From Dirofilaria immitis (Eukaryota; Nematoda; Chromadorea; Rhabditida; Onchocercidae), in NCBI GenBank assembly GCA_024305405.1, contig JAKNDB010000087.1:7380501-7444500 (forward strand): DNA of 64,000 nt, in the 5' to 3' direction. Made by a program: the position numbers and the translations under genes. Below the pieces are notes generated by a model, which ran no database searches, was not told the origin of the DNA, and saw only the letters and a program-made list of their open reading frames with translations. Shown in pieces: positions 13,436 to 25,100 of the stretch. Each line of letters opens with the position of its first letter. Position 1 is the first letter of the stretch.

Positions 13436-16400
13436 GTATGTTATGTTATTATTACTTATGTTTTTATTTATGTTAAAAATTGTTTTGAAAAAAACAAATG
13501 AACAAAATTATTTTGAAATATTAAATCAATAATATTTCATCGTAATATAACAATATTTTCATTCTCATGCATGAATAATCTTTTTATTCGATTTGATTTT
13601 TTTATTACTATACAATAACATTGGACGCCAAATTAAATTAAATAAATAGAAATAGAAACAATAACCGTAATAATTCTCACCTACCTCTCTTTACCATTTA
13701 ATTTCAAATATATTCATATTTGATTCTTATATTATGATTTCTTTTTAAGTGAAACGTTCAAATGTCATCATTAGTTACTTTATTTTGCATCATATTAGTT
13801 TTTATATATACCGATAATTATATATATATTATATGTTGATTTTATCTGAAATTTAATTTTTTTCCCTTTTCTACAATTATTATCCTTTTTCAAACATTTT
13901 TGTTTGAAAAAATTTTGTTCAAAATAATATAATTTTTAAAGAATATTGTTAATGCACATCTATTTTAATCCTTTTTATTCAATTCTACTTTTCTAATACG
14001 AAGAATTGCATAGAAACTCGTTGAAAATTAACTTAAAATTAATACAATTTATTACTTTGGCTTAATTTAAAAATTATTAATTTAACTTAACTTTATAGTC
14101 ATTTAATGTAATGATATCATAAAGAAAAATAGGTATTATAACGTAACGTTTTTTAGTACAGCAATTTTAATAATCGTAGGAAGAAGTTATAACGGATTTT
14201 AAATTTTTCAAATTTATTCCATTTGGACGAAATATAGTAAGCAATGCTTCGATGATCCTTTAAATTTTTTTGCTTAATTCAATCGATTTTTTCTTTCAGA
14301 CATTTAATGCTATCATTTTGAACAACTATGCTAAATGGTTTATTTTGATAATTAATATTCTTTCTTTCTATTATCAAAATAGCTTAAATTTCAACTGCTA
14401 GAAGTGCAGATAAGATGACAGAAAATAAAAAAATAACAGAAATAAATCTTCCAATATTAATTCAGTATATTTTTTTTTAAATAAATATTGCTTGTCGTGT
14501 TCAAGAATCATCTATTATAGGTTATAAATACTGCCAGTTAATACACAGATTTTTTCTCCTCATTTTTTCGTTTTTTTTTAGCATGCAACCATTTGATCTG
14601 CATCTTTTATAAGCTAAGTTGCATCACTTTGACAATCGATTCTAAAACTAATGGAAATGGAACAAAATAAAGTCATGAAATCAATTGTCATTCGTCGAGA
14701 ATACTTCTTTAAATATAATTTGTAACTATTTAATTCCAAGCAAACCATCTCATATCGAATTTATCTATCAACTTAAGAAAAATTTTTAATTCCTCCGTTT
14801 CTTTTTGTATCAATCTGCTCAAATTTTTACTGACACACAATGAAAACTTCATTGTTTTGTGAATATCATTTTTATTGTTTCAATTTATCGTATTCCTTTT
14901 TGATATATTTCTTATATTTCGAACAATTTAACCAACATAATCTCTAACCAATCAAGTTGGAATCATTTATCGCAAATATTTCGAAAATTAAAAACTCAAA
15001 AAGATGTTAAAGCTAAGCATTTACTAGTTAGTAGGGGAAAATATAAATTTTGATATAGTTTGAATCGGCAAAATTGAAAGATTATAATTATGGGAAAAGA
15101 AAAAAATAAAAAAGTAAGCAAAAAAGTCATAAGTAAAATCATAAATAAGCAATTAATCATTTCTTATGAATATATGTGAAATGAAATGTTGACAGTTTAG
15201 TAATATCAAAGTTTCAATTTTGCATTGTTTTAAATTAATATCAATCTGATAATATACGTTCATTCTCATAAATTTAACATTATCAATGTTTCCTCTGCTA
15301 AATTATAGCCAATTATAATAATAATAATAATAGCAATAATAAAAATAAAAGTAATAATAATGAAATAATAATAATGATAGTAGTAATGATAATGATGATA
15401 ATAATAATAGTGATCGTAATAATAATGGCATCAGCATTAATAATAATAACAACAATAACAATAATAATAATAATAATAGTCATGATCATACTAGTAATAA
15501 AAATGGAACACTCATCTATCCATCATTTCTTCTTATCTAAAAAGAAATTTGACTAAGTAAATATCATTTAAGCAAATTTTCAGCACGAAAAATATTAGGA
15601 GAAATTTTAAATAACTATGCTAAATAAAGGAAACTTGTACACATATTATTCATCTTTCTCGATTATTCTGCATTAACTTTTATCTTCTTCTTTAGAAAGT
15701 AATAAAATATTGCAATTTATGAAAAAAATTTGAAACATCTTTTATAAAATTTAATAATACAACAGTATACTTTTATACTTAAAACATATTATTCTTAAAA
15801 GTTTAAAATATATATACTTAAAATGTACGTATACTTTAAAAAATATAGTATGAATAATAATATATAGATATTAGTCGTATAGTAGTAACGTATTTTGTTT
15901 CAAAGCTTTCTGATATCGATTTATCAATACATCTGCTATTTCGAAAAGTGAAAAGTAAGAATAAGGATGAGATACGTTAGTATAATGGAATTTGTCATTC
16001 AACAAAGCTTTAATGTATTTATTTAAGAGCAAAATATTTGGTGAAATAATTGAAATTCACAGTTTTTATATCAATTTTCAAGGTTGAAATATTTTGTTAA
16101 ATTATTCAGAATGATCGTAATATTTGAGATAATTCATTGGAAAATTTTTGTACATAAGATTGTTCTTATTCTCTTATACCACATTTAATATATTTTCTTT
16201 CATTTTTATGAAAGAAAAAAATTACATTTTCGCATATTCATATTTACGTTGTTTAAGATCGAAAAATCATTCATTCAAAATTTTTTTAAAATTGATATTT
16301 GAAAAGTCTGGAAAAAAGTCCTTTCAGTAAATAAATTTTGTATTTAAAAAAATACATCCTTAATATTATGGCTAATCAATCAAGTGAAAATGACATTAAT

Positions 16401-17179
16401 AAAAAAAGGCATCTTTCAGTATGTATTTACTTTTGATCCAACTGTACTTTGTTTTCATTTTTCTTTATCGCTTAAATAATAAAATAATAATTAATACATT
16501 CTTAAATTGTTTTTCTTTTCGTTATTTATTTATTTATTATTATTATTCAAAAATCTTTTTTTAATAAGCGAAAACTGGAAGGAAGGGAAAAAGGCAAAAT
16601 GAAGAATAATATAAATATACATTTTCCCTTTGGAGACATAGTATCTTCAGTTAAGGAATAAATTTAAGTAATTCAAATAATAGGTCGATAAATTTTTGCT
16701 TTTCTTTTTCCTTCTCTTCCACTTTTCTAGCCTCTTCTACCTCAAATAAGAATAATTTTAAAAAAATTTTTCCCTTCTTCGTTCATTACAAATTGCTGCC
16801 TGCTAATGTATGTTTTTTCTTTTTTTCCGGCCTCTTAGCGAAACTCGTTGAAATGTATGCATTTCAAATAGACGAATAAACTTTTCTTTCCTCTTTTTTC
16901 GCTTTTTTTTCCTTTTTTATTATTATATTTGGAAAAATTTGCGAAATAAGTAGGCGTTGTAAAAATGCATTAAAAACATTCGCAGTAATTATTTAATACT
17001 TCGAAATTGTTCTTTCTAATTATACCTAAATTTCAATTGAATAAGGGAAAAATAAATTACTTATTACGATAATGGATTATCAGCATTTCTCTTTTCGTAA
17101 ATGATCCAAATTTCATATTTACTTTTTATTATTTATTTATTTTCTATTTGCTTATTTATTTCTTGTTTTGCTATACCTA
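13436..17179. other. pde-4 intron segment, AAT-repeat bearing
   Basis: Nothing coding is supported. AAT/ATA trinucleotide runs at about 15317-15475 produce an artificial open frame of Ile and Met. Confidence 0.5.
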
Positions 17180-17232
17180 ATGGAAGATGCGAACTGTCAT
17201 CCTATTTCGATTATCTCACATGATACTTGCAG
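17180..17232 (+). CDS. pde-4: Alternative first exon of pde-4 (ATG at 17180)
   Basis: ATG opens 17 codons, MEDANCHPISIISHDTC, then AG before a GTATGT donor at 17233. Phase 2 is the same as the exons at 8192 and 13389 and fits the acceptor of the UCR1 exon at 21983. The stretch is richer in G+C than its surroundings. It looks like another isoform-specific start, but it is short, so chance cannot be excluded. Confidence 0.5.
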
Positions 17233-20200
17233 GTATGTTTTCTAAATCACTTTACTTTGGAAGAAATTTTTTCATTGAAAATTTTAACTACTGATATATT
17301 AGTTAGAATGATTTTGAATTAATAATTTTCTTGTCTTTAATCCTATATTTTGAAATGTTTATGTTTCTGTTGCTAAGAAAAAAATGAGAAGATATAAATT
17401 TTCATCCTCCAATCTAAATCATTACGTTTACTTCTAAAAAAATTTTGGTATACTCGTTTCTTCCGATTTGGTTTTCTATCTTTTACTTCATCAATTTCTT
17501 GATTTTCTTACAATTTTTCCTTCATTTTTTTCTTTTGTAAAATATTATTAAAGTAATCAATTAAAGCCATTTCCTAAGTAAATGATTCCGAATAATTCTT
17601 TCAATTAATTTTTTTATCCTCCGAAGTTTGGGAAATGTTGTTATAAATATCATATCTTTCTTCGACTATTCCAACATTTGAAATACTTGCATTTAATACA
17701 ACTATACACATACACATACATACACACATATTATGTGTAAATACAAATACATATGCGTATTGGATTATTTGAATTTTCTTTCATAAATGTTTAAATTTTA
17801 CAGATAAATACGATGATGTTTTTAAGATATTTTATGAAAAAATTATTTTAAAAAAGTGGAATGATTTATACTAAGGAAATTTCAAGAAATAATTTCGATT
17901 GAATTATTTCAGTGTTGTCAGATTTATAGCTTCTTAATTTTCTAATGTAATATCTGGTGGCAGAGTTGTTTTGGCAGTGTTTTCTTGTTTATGATTATTG
18001 ATTGTAATAATGTAGGGATAATATTTATTTGTTATAATAATAACATAAATTATGATTTCTTTTAATCCCACAATTATTCTTCACAATAATTATATTAAAT
18101 TTCATTAAATAATTTCTCAATGCAATTTTTATTAATTTTAAAATGAACAAATTATAAATTTGATACTTTTTTAATCGAATTAACTAAATTTTTTTTTCAT
18201 TTCTTCCTTTTCTTTACTTTTCATTGTCGTTTTTCTTATTTTCATTTATATTAAGTTATAGTAAAATATTATCATTATATAATTATTAGTAATTAATGAA
18301 AGATTAAATTGGAAGAATAGGAATGCAGCATATTTAGTATCGAATAATTTGAATTAGAAAATTTTAAATATTTGCACCAATATGAATAATAACAATAAGT
18401 AGTAGAATGACGGAGGAAATGAAGAAGAAGGAAAAATTTGCTGAAATTTTATGTGAAATGAGAATTGGAAGAATTAAGTTTATAAATAGCAAACATTAGC
18501 AATAATTACATGTCATTCGGAGAGACAAATAAATCGAACAATATCAGGAAAAGAGAAAGACAATAAGCATTTGATATATCAGCAATATTATAATTGAGTC
18601 AGATTATTTTCATTTAATTATCATTTCTGGATTATTCATTGTTATTAATATTAATTTATTAGATTAATAATAATTATTGTCATTATTAATTGTTGCTATT
18701 AACTGTTGATCTATTATTCTGGTGCAAACAAATTTAAAAGCTATTGAAATATTTCATGATTATATCGGTATAAGTACGGATATAAAAGCAATGCATTTAA
18801 ATTTAGGCTAAAAGTCGAAAAAGAAAGAGAGAGGGAGAGAGAGAGAGAGGAAGAAAGAAAGAAAATACTTTAAATAATTGAAAGCAGTAAGGAAGGAAAA
18901 AGTAAACTATTCAATAGAATGAGGCAAAAAAGTGTTAAATTGATTGGAGTATTGGCCACAAGTGATGTAGAAATGAAGACGAAAGAAAGGATAATTTGGT
19001 AGGCATAGGCTTGCTTAGTTATCATCTCATATAAAAATTGCTAGGCTCACGAAGTATCCTTTTAAATCTTACGACTAATACCATTTGCCCAGACTTTTTT
19101 CTTTTAAAGGAAAAAAAGCAGTATTACTTATCAAATGCAGCAGCACATCCATTTATTTATTCGTCGTCAAATAAGCAAAATGGCGAAAAATAAAATTTTC
19201 CTTCTTGTCATTTTGCTACAAATAAGTTTCAAAGGATACGGAAAGAAGAAGAAGGGAAAGAGTATATTTAAAATGATCATATTTCTTTTCTTATAAATAT
19301 TAATCCTATCTTTCTTTTCGTTTCAATTGATTAGTGTAAATATTAATTTGATGAGAATTAAACTACTATATACATATACATCTATATGCGATCTATCTAT
19401 TAATTTCTTCAACCATTTTATTTATCTATTATCATATCGCTATAAATTTATCACAAGATAAGAAAAAATAACAGAATAAAAAATAAAAATAGTTTGACTC
19501 TTGCAAACAATTTATCATTATATCTCTTTTCGACCTTTAACCCTTTCCCTCTTTCACATCTTTTTTGCAAAAATAATACTGATGACGAAAAAAGAGATAG
19601 AGAGAAAGAGAGGGGAGAGAGAGATGAAAAGAATTAATTTGCAAAAGAAAATGAAAGATGAATGGGAAATAAATTAGTGAAAAGTAAGAAGAGAGAGAGA
19701 AAGGAATGAAAATGAGAAGGAAAATGCCTTTTGTTATTGCTATTTCAATTATGCTTCATTTCACCTCGTAAATTTGCCAGCGCTTTATCCCGTCGTGAAG
19801 AAAAAGAACTAAGATAAAAAATGAAAGAAAAGAAATGATAATGATAAGATAAAGGAGGAAGCAAAAATGTAAAAGATAAATGAAATAATTTGAAGACAGA
19901 GAAAGAAGAAGATAGTAAAACGAATGGGAGTATCCATGTTAAATGATATCACAGAATATAAAATGATGGGAAGATAGTAAAGATTAATCTCTGATTTCTT
20001 TCATTCATTTTGCTAAGTAATGCCCTTATGCTCATTATCATTTCTCCTCTTTTTCTATCCGCTTCTATTCTCCAACTATACTACCCTTTCATTCTTTTAT
20101 TTTCTTTTTCTATAATTCTTACTTGTTATTTCCATCGTACTACTTGTGCATTCACTCATTCATTCATATTTTCTCACATTCCACTCTTTTTCTCTATTTC

Positions 20201-20568
20201 TCTCCTCTTTTTGCCTTCTCTCTCTTTTTTCTTTTTTATTCAGTACTTTTTTTTCCTTTATCTCAGAATTATTTTTATTACTTTTGTTTTCTAACTTCCA
20301 CTTTTATCTTTTTCATCCATCTCTCTTCTCCTTTTTTCTCTCTCCTTTATTTTCTTAGCACAAGTTTTAAGCTCATAAAAAGTTTCAAGCATAGCGTTTG
20401 AATAATGGAATTTTAAAAATTTGATATTTAAATATCACATTTTTAAAGCTTAGCATTTTAGATAATTATCGGTTTATTAATTGGACTAATTGTTTATTGC
20501 TCAGCAGATATTCTCTTTTTTCTCTTAATTTTTAGTCATCTATAGATATATCCCTGCTCACATACACA

Positions 20569-20622
20569 CATACATACATACATACATACATACATACATA
20601 CATACATACATACATACATACA

Positions 20623-20656
<34 letters not shown>

Positions 20657-20684
20657 CATACATACATACATACATACATATACA
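20569..20684. repeat. (TACA)n tetranucleotide repeat
   Basis: About 29 units of TACA, interrupted once near 20651-20656. It is complementary to the TATG repeat at 24673-24800 on the other side of the UCR1 exon. Confidence 0.95.
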
Positions 20685-21199
20685 TGTATATATATTCATT
20701 AAGCAATTGATATCGCAACATCTTCAGCTAAATGGAGTTAGAGAAGAATGCTGGAAATTTTAGCTAAGTCCCTGAAAAGCTATATTTGTTGATAATCTTT
20801 ATAAAAGAATTTGTTTTCTTAACTTCTCTATCTGTAATGTACCTATTTGACTATCGATCGATACTATATCTGATAACGCTTTCACAACAAAAATTCATAT
20901 ATTAAAGCATATTCCCGAAATATATCATATATTTTTTGGCAGGTTATTTCAAAACTTTCATCTAATCATTGGCTTTTTCCCTTCTTTTTGATTTTCTTTA
21001 TCATTTTTCTTCTAATTATATCAATAATTCTTTCGATTGATTTAAATCAAAAAAGAAAGTATATTATTTTTCGTCCTGTTAAGTTATCTATTTATAATTA
21101 TCCATCATCCATTGAATAATGTATCATAAATCTTATAATAACATATCTTTCTCTATGTAACGATTCTACCCTTTATCTGCATTTATTACTAATACTACT

Positions 21200-21310
21200 A
21201 ATACTATTACTTTAACTACTACTACTACTACTACTACTACCACTACTGCTATTATTATTATTACTACTTGTACTACTACTATTATTATTACTTACTATTA
21301 TTATTATTAA

Positions 21311-21376
<66 letters not shown>

Positions 21377-21500
21377 CACTATTACTATTAACTACAACCA
21401 TTATTACTGTATCATTATTGTTACTATGATCAATAATAACAACATATTAACAACAGGCAACAACAACAACAACAACAGTAGCAACAACAATAAATAATAA
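21200..21500. repeat. Trinucleotide repeat cluster (ACT, ATT, CAA)
   Basis: Successive runs of ACT/TAC, then a long ATT tract (about 21297-21375), then CAA/ACA units near 21450-21490. It is intronic to pde-4. Confidence 0.9.
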
Positions 21501-21902
21501 TTGCTACAATTATTATTATACTATTCATTTCACTTTATTTGCTATTTCTGATAAATTTATAAATACTATTGCCAGTCTTACTTTCTTTTTTACTTTATTT
21601 CTTTTGTAGCATTTATTTGATATTGTTATTGCTGCCATATTACCTTTCCTACTATTATAAGCAGTAAAACTTTGATATATTCCTTTTAATTCATCTGATA
21701 TTCTGTTCCATTTTGTGAATATATTAGTGATAAATAGCAATTGTGATATTTACAAAAGGAAGAAATAAACAGTAATCGACGACGACAATAATATAAGTTG
21801 TTAGCAACAATAAGAATATTACTGTCATAACAAAAAAAAACTAATAATAATAATGATAATTACATGATAATAATAATAATAATAATAATAATAACAGCAA
21901 CA

Positions 21903-22174
21903 ATGGCAGCACAGCAACCATATACGAGGCATATCTCATTTACCACCCAGAAACGTGACCCGAGTTTTAATCAGTTTCTCAGGCCCAATTCGACTGATTT
22001 CAGTTTCCCAGCTATAGCTGTTGCTGTGGACGCTCCTAATACAGGCAATCTAAAGGTAGGCCCGAGCAGTGGCCAACCTAGGCGCGAATCCTTTCTTTAT
22101 CGGCCATCGATCGACGAACGTGAACTCAATCGTTCCACTTCACGTACCTCATCGATCACATCCATTGCAGCACA
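21903..22174 (+). CDS. pde-4: Alternative start exon of pde-4 (unspliced extension of the UCR1 exon)
   Basis: ATG at 21903 is in frame with the UCR1 exon and reads MAAQQPYTRHISFTTQKRD before passing the acceptor at 21982. Transcription starting in the repeat region upstream would thus give an isoform that begins here without splicing. The sequence before the ATG is AAT repeat with no pyrimidine tract, so this is not a spliced acceptor; start-site use is inferred from the open frame and codon-like composition. Confidence 0.5.
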
Positions 22175-25100
22175 GTAAGCATCTTTTAATTGCTTTAACC
22201 TTTTCTTTTCTTTTCTTTATTTTTAATCATTTTGTTTCTAACAAATCTTTTTCTCAATTCAAAAATTATTAAAATTTTTATTAATATATGAGTTTAATAT
22301 GCATATGAAGGATTAAAAAATGTTTTATAATAAATAAAATATATAATGTAATGTTATATAATTAAACAAAATTACTCATCTATCTTTTATGATTTTAATT
22401 TTTTTATTATTTCATTTTTCTATGCTATTTGAATGACGACTATTTTGTTGTATTGTATGTTTACTTCACTAATGCATTTAAAATGCCTTAATTAAACTTT
22501 CTTACTTTTCCTTCTTTTTCTTTTTATAATTTCTTGTTTTTTTTTTTTTTTTTTTTTTAATTCATATATGTTGCTTGGTTAGATTTTCACATATTTTTGA
22601 GATAATAAATGAACATCCGATGAAAAATCATTCATTCGACTGTCTATTTGAATTCAATTTTTTTTCTTTCGTTTTGCCTTAATTATTGATTGGTGGAAAT
22701 TATTTAAATTATATAGTAAATATAGAAATCGAGCTTGATATTTGCACGAATCGTTTTTTTTATTTTTTTTTATTGAAACATTGCAGGACATATTTCCTAA
22801 ATGTCTAAAAAATATTAATTTTATGATAGCCGCCATAGTAGTCTGCCTAATTGAAACTTTAATTGAGGAACGAATTTAGTTCAAATGATCCATGATAGAT
22901 GATTTTATCCAACTTGCTTCCATTCATATTTTAAGCATTTCCAGTAGTACAATTCGGCGATGAACGACGCCGGATAATTAATTACATTCAATGATGATAG
23001 TCAAACTGTTAATACCACTATCTGTCGAAACTTCCTTATCACCATTTTCGTTACATTTTTGCGTCAAGTTATAAATGAATGTTTTTGTTTTTAATTTTCT
23101 TTTTAAATATTGGAAAAAATATATAATATGAATAAAGATTGCACTATTGATAAGAATGCGATAAAGAAATGATTCTAGTTGCTATTTATTCACTTCTTTT
23201 CGCGCTTTCTTCTTTTTTCAAAATTGCTAAAATTTTCGAATGGAATCTGAATAATTGAAAGTTTCAGTGATTTGAAAATTGAAATAAGCTTCAAAGTTAA
23301 AAAGAATACATAAATTTAAAGTATATATTTAAACGAAATAGAACAACAAACTAAATCAATATGTTCATAATTCCAAAATTAAAATGAAATATGTTTTTAC
23401 CATTTATTGGTGGCTTTGAAACTCTCAGAGTTTTAATTACACAGCTTTTTTAATTGTTATCAAACTGTTGCTATTAGAGTCGCCATATATCACCATATTG
23501 GTGATGTTGGAACTATTGCTACGTTTACTGTATCAAGCTTGAATACATTCAGAATATTTGCGTGTGAAAAATAGCAGATGAAAATTTCATTTTATTTTTT
23601 AAATAATATTTTTATTTTAGGTAACGAATCCACTCAATCGTATATTCATGCAATTTCAAGATTAACGCGTAGCACTGCTAAATTAATATATTCTGTCTCT
23701 TTTGTGTCTTTCAATTAAATGAATTTACATAAATAATACTCGTACAATAATCTCTTATCTAAAATCTATCTGAAAAAATAATAAATTGAAGAAATTGAAG
23801 GAAAAATCAGATATATATTTCTAAACAAAAATCAAATAATAAACTCTTTTTATCAGATAAAATATATATTTCATCCTTGAAATATTTGTTTTTTTCGCTA
23901 CCATTCAAAGAAATTTTTCAAAAAAGATTGAGTTCTAATAGTTAGTTTGATATTTGTTGATATAAATAAGTAAGGAGACTTTTACATTACTTACTGAAAA
24001 AATCGAATTATTTGCTTAATGTTTTAATTGAGATCAAGCATTTTCCCGCATTAAAATGAAGGTTAAAATAGAATCGATATTTTATAGATTATAATACTAA
24101 AATAACATGGCGAGATGTAATAGAAATAAATCATTCCAATCTTACCAGTAACGATTGTAGTTTGTGATCAGCTTAATATATTAATTTCAATGTTTTATGG
24201 ATTAAAATGCTAAGATAACGAGGCGGGATAAAGTGAGAATCATTTCTTTCCTACGAATAAATAAAGTTCACCAAATAATATTATCGATAATATTGTTTAT
24301 ATCAATTTTAGATTGATTACAACAAAGTTTCGCTTATTGTTTAATTTACATTTTATCAAGTTCGAATTTCTACCAAATTTCTTCTTTTTTATTACAACTT
24401 TTATATATGAAAACAATGTCATTTTAAAATGTTTCATGTATCACAGATGAGAAACATTAATATAATCAACAGATAATGAAAATTTGATATGATTTTCATC
24501 TAAATTCATTTGATAATATATCGACTAATGAAATTCAATGTGAAACAGTTAATTTGTTTTTTCTCTGAAATCATTAACATATCTATCAGGACAGGAATAA
24601 ATGAAAAAGATATTTTGCATTGTATCCTTTGATTAAATTCTTTCTGCTAAACCATAAACTTATCCTTCTTCTATGTATGTATGTATGTATGTATGTATGT
24701 ATGTATGTATGTATGTATGTATGTATGTATGTATGTATGTATGTATGTATGTATGTATGCATGTATGTATGTATGTATGTATATATGTATGTATGTATGC
24801 TCTGTATGCGGGTATGTGTGTATGCGGATATGTATATATGTATGCATGTATATCAATGAATATATTCTTGCTGATTTCTCAAGAGAAATCAAAATGCAAT
24901 TTCCATTACAAATGCAAAATATCAGTCCCATCCGTTTTTATTTTTCAGAGGAAATAATAAATTACATCAGATAAGATTGCTTCGTTTTTTCTTTCTCACT
25001 TTTTTTTGTTCCCTTTCTCTTCGTTCTACTACTTCTCTCTCTACTACTTTATTCCTCTAGAAAATTCACTTGCAGTACTCAGTTCTTTTTTAGACAAAAA

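Larger units (their letters stand above)
17233..21902. other. pde-4 intron with GA tracts, pyrimidine tract and microsatellites
   Basis: It holds GA-rich tracts (about 18822-18870 and 19590-19700), a long pyrimidine-rich stretch (about 20030-20350) that creates three overlapping false reading frames, and the tetranucleotide and trinucleotide repeats listed separately. A 38-codon frame from ATG 19180 is noted as a finding only. Confidence 0.5.

Noticed and set aside
15374..15556. Ile/Met-rich open frame
   Set aside because: It is a translation of AAT/ATA trinucleotide repeats.
20010..20401. Three overlapping open frames rich in Phe, Leu and Ser
   Set aside because: They come from a pyrimidine-rich intronic tract; all three frames are open at once, which points to composition, not selection.
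20569..20684. CRISPR-like periodicity
   Set aside because: The period is four bases with no spacers; it is a microsatellite in a eukaryotic genome.
24620..24974. Long open frames of Met-Tyr-Val-Cys repeats on both strands
   Set aside because: They are translations of the TATG microsatellite and have no independent coding support. The same holds for 20536-20721.
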